From: Eutrigla gurnardus
Taxonomy: Eukaryota; Chordata; Actinopteri; Perciformes; Triglidae
NCBI GenBank assembly: GCA_963514095.1
Contig: OY741266.1
Span: 6,044,522-6,108,521 of the forward strand
Direction of reading: 5' to 3'
Length of the DNA stretch: 64,000 nt
Shown here: one piece after another, positions 24,141-36,330 of the stretch
Position numbering within the stretch: position 1 is the stretch's first letter
How the letters are laid out: each line of letters begins with the position of its first letter
Program-made: the position numbers and the translations under genes
Notes under the pieces: generated by a model
The model's input: the letters and a program-made list of their open reading frames with translations, nothing else
The model's database searches: none
Told to the model about the DNA's origin: nothing

Positions 24141-25842
24141 GGGGCCTCATTTATAAAGCTTGCTTACGCACAAAACGGGGCTGGAAAGGTGCGTACACCA
24201 CTTTCCATGCAAAGGTTGTGATCTATAAAAACCAAACTTGACAGGAAAGTGTGCGTACCCGTAAGCAAACTCTGAGGCATGCGTACCGGTACGCACATTC
24301 TGGAGACTGGAGGGGAATCAGCGATACAGATGTCAGATTGTAGGAAGTAAACGTGAGAAGAACTATTATAGTTTTGATGACTTGCACACATTTAATTTCA
24401 CTCCATATCATACGTTAGATCTGCGTTATCGTGAGGAACTCAACTTCATAAACACCTTTTAAAATCCAACCCATATCTTAAATCAAAATAATTTCGAAAT
24501 ATTGAATCAGCGCTGTCACCGCAGGAGGAGGAGGAGGAGACGGCCCGACTGCATGTAATACAGGATACAACAAATACCCTCCATTAGATCACTGCAGAAC
24601 ACAGCAGGAATAACTAAATATTCTCCTTATTTACTATGCATATATCATCAACACACATACATACAGCCATTAAGCCATCGTATACTTGTTACACTTTATC
24701 CTTGTTTTTAAACCACCAGAGCGCAGAGGAAAAGCGCTATAATGAGTGGCACGCTCGTGCGCGCTCAGTCGTGGAGCGTGGAGAGCGCAACTTTACCGAA
24801 CTTCAGGAGGCAGACTCCACCCGGCAAAGGTGGTAGAGTCCCCAGCATTATGAGCCTCGGCCCCCTGCCCGACTGGAGGGGTATCAACAGGGCGCAAGAA
24901 TCCGTGAGGATGTCATGCTGCGTTTGTAAGATAAGGGAGACAACAATGTTCATTTTTAACGTATTGTTTTATTAATATGGCAATTTCTTGCAACACAGTG
25001 CGCGTTTGCTGTAGCTCATCTGCAACGTACTTGATGGCGGTGATTGTGTCTCGCTGAAGTTGCAGGACGGCATCAGTGTGCACCCGACCGCTTGATGTGC
25101 CATGCTTTGCGCCGGACCCGGACGCTGTGCCGAGGGCCCGTCACGTCACCCTCCTCACGTCACCCTCCTCTGAGCCCAACGCTGCAAACTCTGGAAAGAC
25201 AGAAACGATTTAATGTTTTGTTTTATATACAATAAAAGTTTAAAATCTGTTTACCCTTATCCCTCTGGTCTTCCTCCTTTTCAGACACAATCCCTGTCAA
25301 AGTCGCATCAAAATCAAACTTCCTCAAATACTCAAGCGATACATTGAATACATGTTGGTAAAGGAGCAGAAAGAAGTAATTTACCTTCAGATCGGACCAC
25401 TTTTTCGTAAGTTCCGCCACCGTCCGCTCCATCCCACTGACGCCGTTGACAGCAGCAGCAATGTGTTGCCACTCGCACTGCATCTTTTTCTTCGTGATCC
25501 CGCTGCTGTGACCACTAAATAAAATTATTTTCCGGGCCTCCACCTCTCCAACAAGTGTCTCTTCTCCGTTTCTGAAAAGTTACGTTTCTTCGCTTTTTTT
25601 CCTCGCACAGAAACGATTGCATGCCGGCTCATTAATATGGTAAAAAGTGGGCGTGTACAGGGCGGGATTCAGGTACGCACACTTGTAGGTGATCTGTGAT
25701 TTACAAAGGGAACATTGCGTACAGCTTGCGTGCGCACAGTTTTATAAATCAGATTTTTTTTTGGCGCACGCAAACTTTGGCTTTTGGGCATACGTACACT
25801 TTTAGTAAGGATCCTACGCACAGTTTTATAAATGAGGCCCCC
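24141..25842 (-). mobile_element. PIF/Harbinger-like DNA transposon, non-autonomous
   Basis: Inverted ends GGGGCCTCATTTATAAA at 24141-24157 and its complement at 25826-25842 bound 1.70 kb. Both subterminal regions carry many copies of words like tgcgtac/gtgcgcac, probable transposase binding sites. The interior holds a minus-strand Myb/SANT-like gene, which in Harbinger elements is the second protein alongside the nuclease. No nuclease is present. No clear target duplication was found (left flank tca, right flank cgg), so the outer boundary or the class may need correction. Confidence 0.65.
24913..25560 (-). pseudogene. Myb/SANT-like Harbinger accessory protein, decayed
   Basis: Reverse-strand frames join into a NAIF1/Myb-SANT-like protein. 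The first part (about 25560-25385) contains VGEVEARKIILFSGHSSGIT, then QCEWQHIAAAVN and ELTKKWSDLK, matching the helix-turn-helix 'W..ia..vN....R.....KKW.dlK' pattern. Next come two possible introns with GT/AG ends (25384-25294, starting gtaaat and ending gacag; 25254-25191, gtaaac to ttccag). The last segment encodes a coiled-coil-like tail (AIKYVADELQQTRTVLQEIA) ending at a TGA at 24913-24915. Damage: a frameshift just before VGEV near 25545, a stop caused by a tandem duplication near 25140-25165, and unresolved phase across the first intron. The role in intact relatives is to bind DNA and carry the transposase into the nucleus. Confidence 0.55.
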
Positions 25843-25849
25843 GGTCACT

Positions 25850-27499
25850 ACAGTCACTTAGAGAAGCAGCACCTGACATGATGAGCGGGAATGACGGGAA
25901 CTGTCATCTGGCCATATGCACACAAACACACACACATACATGTTCCAGTCTGGCATTTGAATTAATGACATGGAAATAAAAGAGAAATGGAGAAACGGAT
26001 TGAAAGTCCACTTGACATTTGCAGTGTGACGTGAGAGATTTCTGATGATGTGGCCAAGCTTTTTGTAGCCGGTTACTTTGATGCTCTCCATGTCTTCACT
26101 ATGGTCACCAAACATTCCGTGTGTGTGTGTGCGCATGTGTCAGCCCCAAATAACCCTGGCCCACAGAAAGGAGCATGCTTGGTAGTGGAGAAGTCTAAGG
26201 TCCCTGCTGAGTTAGCTTAGCTTCCGTCCCGGTTCTCTCTTCCTCTTTTGGTGGCGTTTGGTCTGGCAGGTCTAGTGGGCCATTGACGGTGATCCTCTCA
26301 TCCAATCCCCATGCTCAATTGTTAGATGTTAATATGTTGTCTTCTTGTATTTATTACCGGAAAACTTGCGGCATATGACAGAATGCATTCATTGAGACAA
26401 AAATGAAGCTAAATTCATAGGCGCTACCGGTCCCACCATATACAACCAATGCCATTGCCATCAGTGCTGTATCCATGAAGGAGAAGATGTCTTCAATGTT
26501 TCCTTACATGTCTGATCTGAGAAGTCTAACACAACAGATATAAGTCTGCAGCAGATCTTCCATTCATCAGTTCAAGGCTCAGTGGAAAGATGTGCTAAGT
26601 GTGTGAAGACCAAGAGGGATGGAAAAGTGTAGGAATAGTGTGAGAAGGGTGCTCTGATGAAGGTGTCTGTGATATTTGCAATAGCACTTGAGTACAGAAG
26701 CAGCTCCGCATCATCATCATTCCACATGGTAAAGAGGATCACCCATTATGTTCTGCTGTGTTCGGATGCCCTTTTCAGAGCTCAAATTTAACTGGAGCAT
26801 GATTATCGTTCCAAAGGACACACCACTCTCCAGATGCCACTGGCAGGACTACTAATGGTAATTATCATTCAAGCAAACAATCTGACCACATATGGAATGA
26901 CCAGGATAGTGATTTTGCCTCCATCTACCGAACCAGAAATAACTGTGAGCTGCACTCCGAGAATGTTCAAGGGTGGTTCTACTTTAAGTCCAGACAGCCT
27001 GCTGTATAATTTCCACCTTGTGGTATTTGTGAATCTCAGTTTAGAGCATATAAAGTGGAAAGATAATTGAAACTGCTCTCTCGGACAGAGGGGGAAAGGC
27101 ACTTTTATGCCGATACTGTTTTGTCTTGTCTTTAGATGATAGGAAGGGAAGGGAAGGTCAAAATCCTCCTGCCGCAATCAAGTAGCTGCCAGGCTAAACT
27201 AGCTTGATGTCAAAAAAAGTACTTTTATCCAGTGAATAAGATTCACACCAGACAACCCCAGCTGGATTCTGGTCAGCAACTTGTTTTGCATCTTTAACAG
27301 CCTTCTATATTCCTGTTTTCTGCTTGTATCATACGACCATAACATAATCTCAAAAAGACAAATGAATATATCAAATTCTAACATCCTAATTTCTCCACTC
27401 AGTGGATCTTTGTGGTTGCTTTCTCTCATTCAAATGTTAGTATGGATGATAAGTGTTAGGATACCGGGTAGGGCACGACAACATTCTTCAGATCCCTTC
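25850..27499. other. Anonymous non-coding DNA
   Basis: No recognisable gene or repeat. Frames of 78-102 codons at 26834-27177 overlap on both strands and lack motifs. Confidence 0.5.
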
Positions 27500-27579
27500 T
27501 AGCTGCAAAGGGGCTACACACAAATTAAACAAAAATACATTTCTTTTTGTTTAATTTGTGTGTAGCCCCTTTGCAGCTA
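27500..27579. repeat. Perfect hairpin, 36-bp arms
   Basis: Left arm 27500-27535 and right arm 27544-27579 are exact reverse complements over 36 bp with an 8-nt loop (tacatttc). The arms start tagctgcaaaggggctac. Such length without one mismatch implies a recent inverted duplication or active conservation of the stem. It is not flanked by an obvious target duplication. Confidence 0.95.
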
Positions 27580-29585
27580 TGTGTAACTTAAGACAGTTTA
27601 ATTACGCATGACTCTCCCTTTACAATTTGAAACGATAAGAACTATTCACCGTTCATGCATTCAACTATTTAATACAAATTTGATTTCTGTCATTTGTCTG
27701 CACACATACTTGACAGGGCCTAAGGGAAGTAAGAACAACTTGATAAAGATCGAAAAATCCCAAAAGGAAAGATAAAGTCAACTCAAGGTGTTTGGAGTGT
27801 CTTTTCTTACTGCCTACTTATAATAATCAGGACTTTTTTCTTAGAATAACTTGTTTACTTGTTTCAGCTCAGACGCTGCTCTGGAACTTAATCAGAAACT
27901 CATCAGACAGTTGCAGACAATGGAAACAATCTAGTTTAGAAAAATAACCTAGAAGGCACCATGAGTGGAAATCAACTTGAACTTATCATCAGGTGCAGTC
28001 CATTCTACTAAGGTTTGCATGTCGCAAACAATAACATGTTTGTTAAGGAGTCAAATTCATGATGTGTTTTAATATCATTCTATTTTTAGATATCACTTTG
28101 TTTGGATATTACTTTGTAGTTGAATGCTTTAAGACTAATTGGCAGTGATATTGCAGTTGGTGACTTCATGCACTTCCTTCCAGTCTCATCATAGAAAACA
28201 AATAACCAAATAACCATGATTTATTTTCCGTGTTGCACAAAATGACTGATAATTTCAAGTTGCTTCTTTCAAAAGTAATTTAATGACTTAACCTGGAAAA
28301 ATGTAGTTAGTTATTAAGAAAGTTGCTTTTGCTTTTCATTATCTGCTTCAATTCTCTTATTAATGCTACAGCTTTACTGTTTTAGTGTTACTGTGGCACA
28401 TAATGGGACATGTCTGCACCCATTAAACAGGTTGTGGTGGTATTAGAGTCATGCTGGTTCAGTCTACGTGATACAGACAACGAGCGACGCCACATCTGGG
28501 ATGCCTCACCATGTCTCTTTTTTGCCTTCCACGACATGTCACTTTGACCAATAAGAGCAATCTGCCTAACAATGTTGAGGAAGTGGAACAGTATGGTTGT
28601 GAAAAGAGTGTTCCTTGAGGGACTATAGACCGAAAAAGCTGGAGAGAAATAGCAGAGGTACTTTAGCAACCTGGTGATGACATCACACACGTGGTGAAAG
28701 ATGAGCAGCCATGATTGGTCACAAACCGACATGCAGTTTGTCATGTCCTTGGGCCAAGTCATGACATGACTCTATAATCACCTGATGTGACATGGGGACC
28801 ATTGTACCGACTCCAACATCCTGGTGTCTGAACCAGAGTTATCACATTACAAAGTAAACATGTGACTCCCAACGCTGTTTTATTTCTCTTTGTTTCCTTT
28901 ACTTTGAGGTTGTGATCCGTTTGTCCTACAGGCTTCTGTTTACAGCCCCACATACAAGAATGTTCATCTGTTGCCACAATTACATTACTATTACATTACA
29001 ATTACAAGAACAGTCCTAGTCAACACTTGATATCAGTGCTTGTTTTCTCTTGAGATTAGCAACATGATGATTGGCTGTTAACTATAGTTTTCCATCCTTC
29101 TCATTCACTGCTGTATCCCATATGCCATCAGGCTCTTCCCACATGTCCCCTCCCAGAGGCACTACTGCTATGGGAACTAGGCAAATGTGAACAACACATT
29201 ACTGTTGCTAAATTCGGGAGAGCTTGAATTAATGATCTCTCCCACAAGCTGTTAAAATGTTTGATTGCCACTATCTCTGACAGCCGGCTGTAAACAGCCA
29301 CGCACACCTGTTGTAGGGCATTGGCAATTAGCTCCATCCCCTCTAGGAGAGAGATTTATGAACTTGAATCTGCAATATTATCATTTAAAGAGAACAGTGT
29401 TCTAAATGAAATGTACTTTCACAGAGGGGCTTAAATCCAGCACTTTCATTTTATGGTAATATTTTAGGAATATGTAAATAGTGAAAAGCATACAAATGTC
29501 AAACACTTGAACTTTAGAATGAGTGAGTTCCAGGTGGAACGAACAGCAGGCTGTGTGTCTGTGTTCTTATGTCTCTTTGTTCTCC
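27580..29585. other. Anonymous non-coding DNA
   Basis: No recognisable element. The 124-codon minus-strand frame at 28388-28762 has no family resemblance. Confidence 0.5.
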
Positions 29586-29589
29586 ATAT

Positions 29590-29850
29590 GCTCGGGACCC
29601 AGAACGGGCGGTCTCCTAGAAGTTCAGAGGTTAGATCCCACACTCTGCATGTCGATGTGGCCTTGAGCAAGATACTGGACCCAGAATTGCGAGAGAGATC
29701 CTGTGTTGTGTTACAGCCTCAGTGTGTGAATGTGTGTGTGTGTGAATGGGAGATGTTGGCATGTATTGTAAACCTTTTGAATGGTCCGAAGACAAGATAG
29801 GTGCTATGTGTGCAAGTCAATTTACCAGTTGCCAGAATTGTATCAGGCAT
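29590..29850 (+). mobile_element. Percomorph SINE-like repeat, degenerate
   Basis: Shows, in order, an altered B-box-like 'gaggttagatccca', 'catgtcgatgtggccttgag' with caagatactgg, and 'aaaccttttgaatggtc' followed by cgaagacaagataggtgct. These match the common teleost repeat body '..gtccttgggcaagacactgaacc..' and '..aaagcgctttgagtggtc..', recognised from memory. The frame at 29507-29800 is incidental. Confidence 0.55.
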
Positions 29851-29877
29851 AAAGGTGTAGCAAGGTGAATGAATAGA

Positions 29878-29925
29878 GTTTAGTTTAGTTTAGTTTATTT
29901 GTTTATTTCGGGCATGTCAGTTAAA
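29878..29925 (-). mobile_element. Possible LINE tail with (AAACT)n
   Basis: The reverse strand reads catgcccgaaataaacaa followed by repeated aaact units, like the 3' tail of fish LINEs that end in a short tandem repeat. Confidence 0.35.
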
Positions 29926-30660
29926 GTGTGGTTTCCCTCTTTTACAACTAGTGGAAACTGGAGGATATATCAGTTCTGATTCTGTGTGAACACAATGCAG
30001 TAGCTGGAGATCAGAAGAACTAATGGATGTTATAGAGACTGGATGAATACAAACCTTCTGAAGTGTCGACTTATGTTCAGCAATTACTGGATATGGTTGC
30101 AGAGATCAAAGGTAACAAGAATAGATCCTTAGATCCCCTTTTATTTCCCCCCAAATTCTGTTTTCGGTTTTAATCTTCTGTAATTCTGTGTTTAAGGATT
30201 TTAGTACATACGACCATCAGTCTCATGATGTGGTGGATCAATAAAATGTTAACAATTTTATATTTTATATGAAAAATGTAATGAATATCATTTATTTTGT
30301 TATAAAACAAAACATTGTGTTGTGGAATTAATACATATTTAACTGTTAGTGTCAGAATTTCCCTTTAAAATGTCTATTGCACTCTTATTGGCTGTAGCTC
30401 CCTGACGGTGTGCTAGGTGATGCATCATCTATGAACAGCAACTGCAGAGTAAAACACTGACACAGAGCAGAGGTGACAAGTAAATCAAACCAGAACATAG
30501 TTTTCTTCTGTTTATTCAGTTTATGTACTCAGAGAAAAAAGCACTGATTTCATAATTTGCATCCTCATTTTGGCACTAATAACAAAGAAAATACTTTTTT
30601 TTTTTTTAAATCACTGTTGTTATAATGAAAAAATCCTAATACCTGCTTCACCAAACCTTT

Positions 30661-30707
<47 letters not shown>

Positions 30708-30728
30708 TATATGTGTGTGTGTGTGTGT
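30661..30728. repeat. Compound (GT)(TA)n(GT) microsatellite
   Basis: Short GT runs flank a TA tract of about 34 bp (30671-30704). Confidence 0.95.
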
Positions 30729-30774
30729 TTTAAATGTAATACCAAATAAAAATACAGACAACAACTCTATAGAA

Positions 30775-30938
30775 CGTGAGTGTGAGCGTGAATGGTTGTT
30801 TGTCTACATGTTGACCCTGTGATAGACTGGTGACCTGTCCAGGATGTACCCTGCCTTCGCCCAATGATAGCTGGGATTGGCTCCAGCCCCCCCGCGACCC
30901 TGAATACAGGATAAGTGGTAGACGATGGATGGATGGAA
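30775..30938 (+). mobile_element. SINE 3' half, 5' truncated
   Basis: Closely matches the 3' half of the intact SINE at 60778-61156: 'gtgagcgtgaatggttgttt', 'gatagactggtgacctgtcc', 'ctgggattggctccagcccc' and the (ATGG)n end. No tRNA-like head is present. Confidence 0.75.
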
Positions 30939-30939
30939 C

Positions 30940-32810
30940 TCTATAGAACAGAATCCTAACAAATACATTTTGTTAATTGATAATGAAATGCAATGTGTTG
31001 CTGCACTATGCCGTCTATTTCATAGTCTGGAGTCCTGGTAACTCATGCGGCTGAAGCCCCTGCTGGCTGCATTATGCAGTGGGGGGCTTCAGGGATGGCG
31101 GTATGTAATGCACAGAGACACCAGCCTCAAAATGACAGCATGCAGGGGGATATGGCCCGCAAACATGACTTTGATTTTACACCCTCAAACATGTAGCGAT
31201 GAGGAGAACAGATGCTGTGAGCCCAGAAAGAGTTGTGTTCCTTCCACAAGTGGCGTAAAAACACGATTCGTGGCCTCATGTTGAGAGCTTGTCCTGTAGC
31301 AGGGTTGGGATGACCCATGAATACTGAGCACATTGCAGCAAATACCGACACATGCCTGTCATTTGAACATGTACTTGGGCACCTCAATGCAGACACATGT
31401 ATCACTGTAATAAAAGTAGTCAGTTGTTTAACTGCAAGGGTAGATATTGGGATTTATCTCCCTTGCTGCCTTTCTGTCTGAGTTTGAAACCATGAAACCA
31501 AGACCTCCATGACAAGATTATCCTGTGTGGCTCATGAGGTGACTTCTCTTTGGCCCACTGTGTCTCGAGGTGCTTTTTATCATTGGTCCTCTTTCCCTCC
31601 ATGAAGCTGTTGATTCGTCATACCCCTAGGGATCCCAGGAGGCTTTCAGTTCCAGAAGTAGCTTTGCAGACAGAACACTTACGATGAAATACACTCACAT
31701 CAACAGTTTGTGTAGTGTCTTTGTTTCATCTCTGCAGGTCAAATGAGTTGTAGACCTATGAAAGTTGCAATGTAAAATGTTAAAAGTAGTTACAGGATGA
31801 TACTGCAGTGTGTCATCCTCTAACAAGCTTTGCCATTGGTCAAACCCACCGAGGCTCCATGACTGCACCCTGACACAATCTTAGTTACCGGGCTGTACAT
31901 ACACAAAACTTGAGTTACATCTAATAAGTACTATGCCTACATCAAGGATGCTAAACATAGGATATCACTTTTGCAAAATGAAATTAGAACTGTAAACTGT
32001 TCATGATGGCACTTTTTATTTTGATCAACAAGCTCTTTAAGTCTATGTTGTTGCTTTTTTTGCATTCTCTGTATTAACAGTAGTGTGACTCACCAGATGT
32101 AGACTGTGGGTATAAGCCAAAATATATCGCCAACTGGAAAATCAGGGCTAAAGTTGTGTAGTGTAGCGTATTACGCTAAATGTCTCAGAGGGTGTCTTCC
32201 ACATGACTCTCTCTCTGTGTGTGTGTGTGTGTGTAGAGAGAGCAGCAGAGTCTCCCTCTTGGTGAAACACCAACACAGAGAGCAGAGGAGAGCAGCTTAA
32301 TTGTAAATAAAACCGAAACATGGCAGCATAATTGTGCTGTGAAAACACTTCTACTGATTCCAGTTGGCTCTAATGATCTGTCCCTTCCCGCCGTGACTGT
32401 CACTCGTTGGACTGTCCTCAGTTTGCCGTCTGCAGAAATGTCTTGAACTTCTTAAAACGGGGACCTGTCTTCTTTACCATGCTTTGTGACTTTTTTGATG
32501 TCATCAATATTAATGATACAACCATTGTGTTTATGATTAAATTATTTACTATTACAAGCAAAAGTGCTGCATTCAAAATGGTATTTCAGTAAAAATTTAT
32601 TAACATCAAAATATACCTAAAGTCCCAAATAAATAGTGAAATTTAGATGCATACTATGCTGAATAGGTCATTTTAAATTATATATTTACAGTAGATCATT
32701 GGATTATAATCATCAATGCTTTAATGTGTTATTTACTTTCATGTTGCAGTTGGAAATTGTGGAGCTAAATCTTCTTTATGAAAATGTAAAATAATTAGGC
32801 TACTTAAGCC
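30940..32810. other. Anonymous non-coding DNA
   Basis: Short (GT)n at 32216-32234 within 'ctctctctgtgtgtgtgtgt'. No gene recognised. Confidence 0.5.
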
Positions 32811-32814
32811 ATTC

Positions 32815-33150
32815 TGCAATTCCGGGGATCGGCATGCCCACGTACCCGACCTTGCCGGCTCTTGCCAGCCTCTTGATACTTTTTGGGCAATGCCCGACCA
32901 GGCCCCATGAGCACAAGCCCATCCACCAGATGCTTGCCAGTGAGCTTCCCTCCCAGGTCTGGCTCCAGGAGTGGGCCCCGGTCTCCCTAAACCAGGTGAG
33001 GTAACGCAGCCTTCATTGTTGCTATTCTATCAGGCTTTCCTGAATTGCTCTTAGTCTGGCCCCTCCCCTGGGACCAATTTGCCTTCGGAGCTACTAGGAG
33101 CTGTTGGCCCCCACGATAAGGTGGAGGGGTTTGTGTTTGTAGTGAGTCAC
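32815..33150 (+). mobile_element. Degenerate interspersed repeat, class uncertain
   Basis: A G/C-rich island in A/T-rich surroundings. Phrases such as 'ggctcttgccagcctcttga' and 'tctggcccctcccctgggac' are familiar from a dispersed fish retroelement, but I cannot assign the class. It has no open frame. Confidence 0.4.
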
Positions 33151-33184
33151 TGCCCAAAGTCAGGGTTCTCTTGGTCTTGTTCAC

Positions 33185-33392
33185 GAGTAAATGGCCTCAT
33201 TTATATAGCCATACATACACACACCGACGGCGGAGTCAACCACGCAGGGCGACAGCCAGCTCGTCAGGAGCAATTAGGGTGAGGTGTCTTGCTCAGGGAC
33301 ACCAGGCACTCAGCTAGGAGGAGCCGGGGATCGAACCGGCGATCTTGCGGTTGCCAGCCAACCCACTCTACCTTCTGAGCTAAACCCCACAC
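33185..33392 (-). mobile_element. tRNA-derived SINE head
   Basis: The reverse strand gives 'tagctcagaaggtagagtgg' (A box) and 'cggttcgatccccggc' (B box) at tRNA spacing, then 'gagcaagacacctcacccta', the body of a common teleost SINE. The acceptor-stem sequences do not pair well, so this is not a working tRNA. The RNA polymerase III promoter appears intact in sequence. Confidence 0.7.
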
Positions 33393-33399
33393 TGAGCTA

Positions 33400-33765
33400 A
33401 ATGAGTGAGGGAAAAATTGTGGATAGTGCGATCAACATGTGATTTGGTGTGGCGGCATTGTACCAGACCGCTCGTGATTTACCAGTCCATCTATGTTCCA
33501 ACCTTCACCCTCATGGTCATGAGCTTTGGTAGTGAACAAAAGAATGAGGTCAAGGATACAGCTGAAATTACCTTCCTCACAAGAGTGGCTGGGCTCAACC
33601 TTAGAGATAAGGGGACGAGCTCAGACATCCTGAAGGGAGCTCATTGTAGAGCCGCTGCTCCTTCGCATCGAAAGGAGTCAGTTGAGGTTGTTCGATCTGA
33701 TCTGATCAGGATGTTTCCTAGATGCTTCCCATCAGGGTTCAAATCCCCCAACCCATCTCACTGAA
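33400..33765 (+). mobile_element. RTE/Rex3-like LINE ORF C-terminal fragment
   Basis: The frame at 33405-33764 includes LVIYQSIYVPTFTL, ITFLTRVAGLNLRDK and SSDIL, matching the C-terminal part of the RTE/Rex3-type fish LINE protein (SIYVPTLTYGHELW..FLRRVAGLsLRD..RSSDIREEL). The copy has drifted, ends before the usual simple-repeat tail and lacks the catalytic RT and endonuclease domains. A second, opposite-strand copy lies at 47036-47580. Confidence 0.65.
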
Positions 33766-33769
33766 TTAG

Positions 33770-34770
33770 GTACACATATGTGGCCAACTACTGCATTATG
33801 GGTAGATCAACAGACGGAGTATGATGTTTATCAACGTTAAGGTTCACTTCCTGTTGTCATCGAATCAGAAATGGATACAAACATGTTGTAATGGTTTGTA
33901 GTCCCGCAGAGCTCTACCATAGAACCTCACATTAGTGCTGAGACTGCAAATAAAACTATGTGTATAAAGCAGAGACTGTTTGTGGTAGAACTGTTTAGTC
34001 ATCCTTTTTATCAGTGAATTGCAGTTATATCACAACAAAATATTTTGTTTTATGTTCATACTGCTGTAGAACACCAGCCAAAGTGAATACAGCTCTATGA
34101 ACTCAGAGAGGACGTATCTGGGACTTCTCAACATGTACAAAGACATAATAGTGATTATTTCTGCCATGATGGATGAAACCTTGTTGGTGTCTACGTGGAG
34201 GGAAGCCCCGCCTCCTCTCATGCGTGTCCTGGTTGTTTGGTGTGAACGATTGGTCTACAGTTAGGCTGGGCTTAATCTGGTTCTGTTATGTATTATGTGT
34301 AAGACAACCACTAATAATTAGGAAAGAATCAGTGTGGAGCAATTTTGAACTGAAGCCTTGATATCACTATGAATAATGATGCTTTACAACCAGCTGCAAT
34401 GTTACAGTAATATTGTAAATAATCATTCATTACAGCACATTCATTTACTAGATTACTGGAGTTAACAACAATAGCAAAGAGGAGTTAATATAAATAATTA
34501 TGGAACACAGACAACTAAAAGTAAATGATCCCAGGATTGGGTCTTTGTAGCGAGCTGCTAGAAGCAGCAGAAGGTTATTATTATGGATAATTAATCCCTT
34601 CTGTTGTCAGGGTATAACCCTAGAGATCTATTTACACATCAGATACAGGGTATTTCTCCTCCGTTGGTTAGATCAATGCCATTGATCCGCTTCACTTCTC
34701 TCTATTTGTCATACACTCTGGACGTACAATAACTACACACCCCACCCACACAGTCTACACCAACGTTGAC
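33770..34770. other. Anonymous non-coding DNA
   Basis: No recognisable feature. Confidence 0.5.
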
Positions 34771-34773
34771 AAA

Positions 34774-34820
<47 letters not shown>
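34774..34820. repeat. (CA)n microsatellite
   Basis: About 23 uninterrupted CA units; a short CA run follows at 34926-34943. Confidence 0.96.
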
Positions 34821-34823
<3 letters not shown>

Positions 34824-35063
34824 GTGGTATTCATAAATAGCCTGAGAAGTAATGATGGTCCTAACGGAGAGCACATTGATTAAATCATTACACCACTAAT
34901 TGACTGGAGACATTGATCTGAGCTCAACACACACACACACACCTTTAAACATAAGGTGCCCTGATAAGCATAAACAGCCCTGATACTTCTGTTTTTAATT
35001 GTATTTGTCAAATCAAACATGCTTACTTCTTATTGACACCTTTTGTCTTTTTTTCTGTAATAC

Positions 35064-35125
35064 ACGCACACACACGCACACACACGCACACCCCCCCCCC
35101 CCCCCCCCCCCCACACACACACACG
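35064..35125. repeat. CA-rich tract interrupted by C22 homopolymer
   Basis: cacacg-type repeats, then 22 consecutive C (35091-35112), then acacac. The length of the C run may be a sequencing or assembly estimate. Confidence 0.9.
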
Positions 35126-35689
35126 TCAATCATACAGCTGAGAAAAAGCACACTCTGGAGCCTTGAGACACACCACAGTTCAAACATTCATTAATGCTTA
35201 ATGAAGGCAGAGAAAATGATGGATTCGATTTTATTAGCTGCTCTGTGGGAAGGTGAGAATGGCCTTTTGTTAACTGATTAGATTGCGTAAATAAGTAATT
35301 GGATGCCAGGGTACATACAACTCTGTCAGCCCAGGATTTGAAACTGATTAAATGTAGTTTCTCTTAAAAGGATCGAGCCTCAATTAAATATTCTGTTGCC
35401 CTGGTCATGGCTGCCTCGTTTTACATTTGTCCTCGCTGCTGTGTCCAAATCACAACTTATTTCTGAGTTATTTGTATAATGTTTTTTGAGCACACAGTAT
35501 TTTTTTGGGGAAAACTACTTGTGTTCAAAAAAGGTCTGTCTTTTATTCAAGTAAAAATGAAAAAGGACAGTATGTTTTGCAAGGCTAACTGAATTGCTCA
35601 TCATATTAGAAAAAAAACAATGATCGGATTAGTTGTTTGAAAATATAGGGAGTAAAAGTATGAATTGTGTCTGAAAAATAAATATTTAA

Positions 35690-35760
35690 GTAAAGTACAG
35701 ATACTTGAAACTTCTACTTAAGTGACTAAGCATTTGTACTGCGTTGCTTCCCATCTCTGG
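35690..35760 (+). mobile_element. Fragment of a dispersed fish repeat
   Basis: 'agtaaagtacagatacttga' followed by cttctacttaagtgac and 'gcttcccatctctgg' resembles the very common percomorph repeat built of 'agtacttaagta'-type words. A related fragment is at 57918-58140. Confidence 0.45.
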
Positions 35761-36092
35761 TTCATAGTGAAGAGAATAAACAAGACAACATCAAGTAATT
35801 GAATGCTGAAAATGTGAGTTTTTTAAATCCTTTGTCCCATACAGTCAACCTTATCTGCAAAAATTCCATTGAATAGTTTTTTGAACCGCCAAAACTCTGC
35901 AGACTTTGTGGATCTACGCTTTGAGCTCGTTAAATTGGCAACACAGTTTAAAGATAATTTTAAGTTTCATACACTCCGGACACACTACAACCATTTGAAA
36001 ACTGGTGTTAATAAATGTGTCCTTTTTTTAACTTAAGACAATGCTGTCTCTTTACCTTTATTTTCTTCTTGGAGAACACCAGAATACTTACA

Positions 36093-36298
36093 TTTACATT
36101 TAGGTCATTTAGCAGACGCTTTTGTCCAAAGCGACTTACAATAAGTACATTTGTCAAAAGAAGGAAACAAAGAAACCACAACGTATCATTGCCGATAAAG
36201 TAAGAGCTAAAAATAGAACAAGTGTTAGGTCCTCATCTGAGTAAAGTAGAACCTTAAGAGCAACAGTGCTATGATCAGAGTGCTATAGGTAAGGGTTG

Positions 36299-36330
<32 letters not shown>

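Noticed and set aside
27500..27579. Calling the hairpin a microRNA gene
   Set aside because: A perfect 36-bp stem is longer and cleaner than typical pre-miRNAs, and there is no expression evidence; kept only as a hairpin.
33330..33392. tRNA gene on the minus strand
   Set aside because: A and B boxes are present, but the acceptor and anticodon stems do not form; it is a SINE head. The same applies at 16755-16893, 51950-52035 and 60778-60860.
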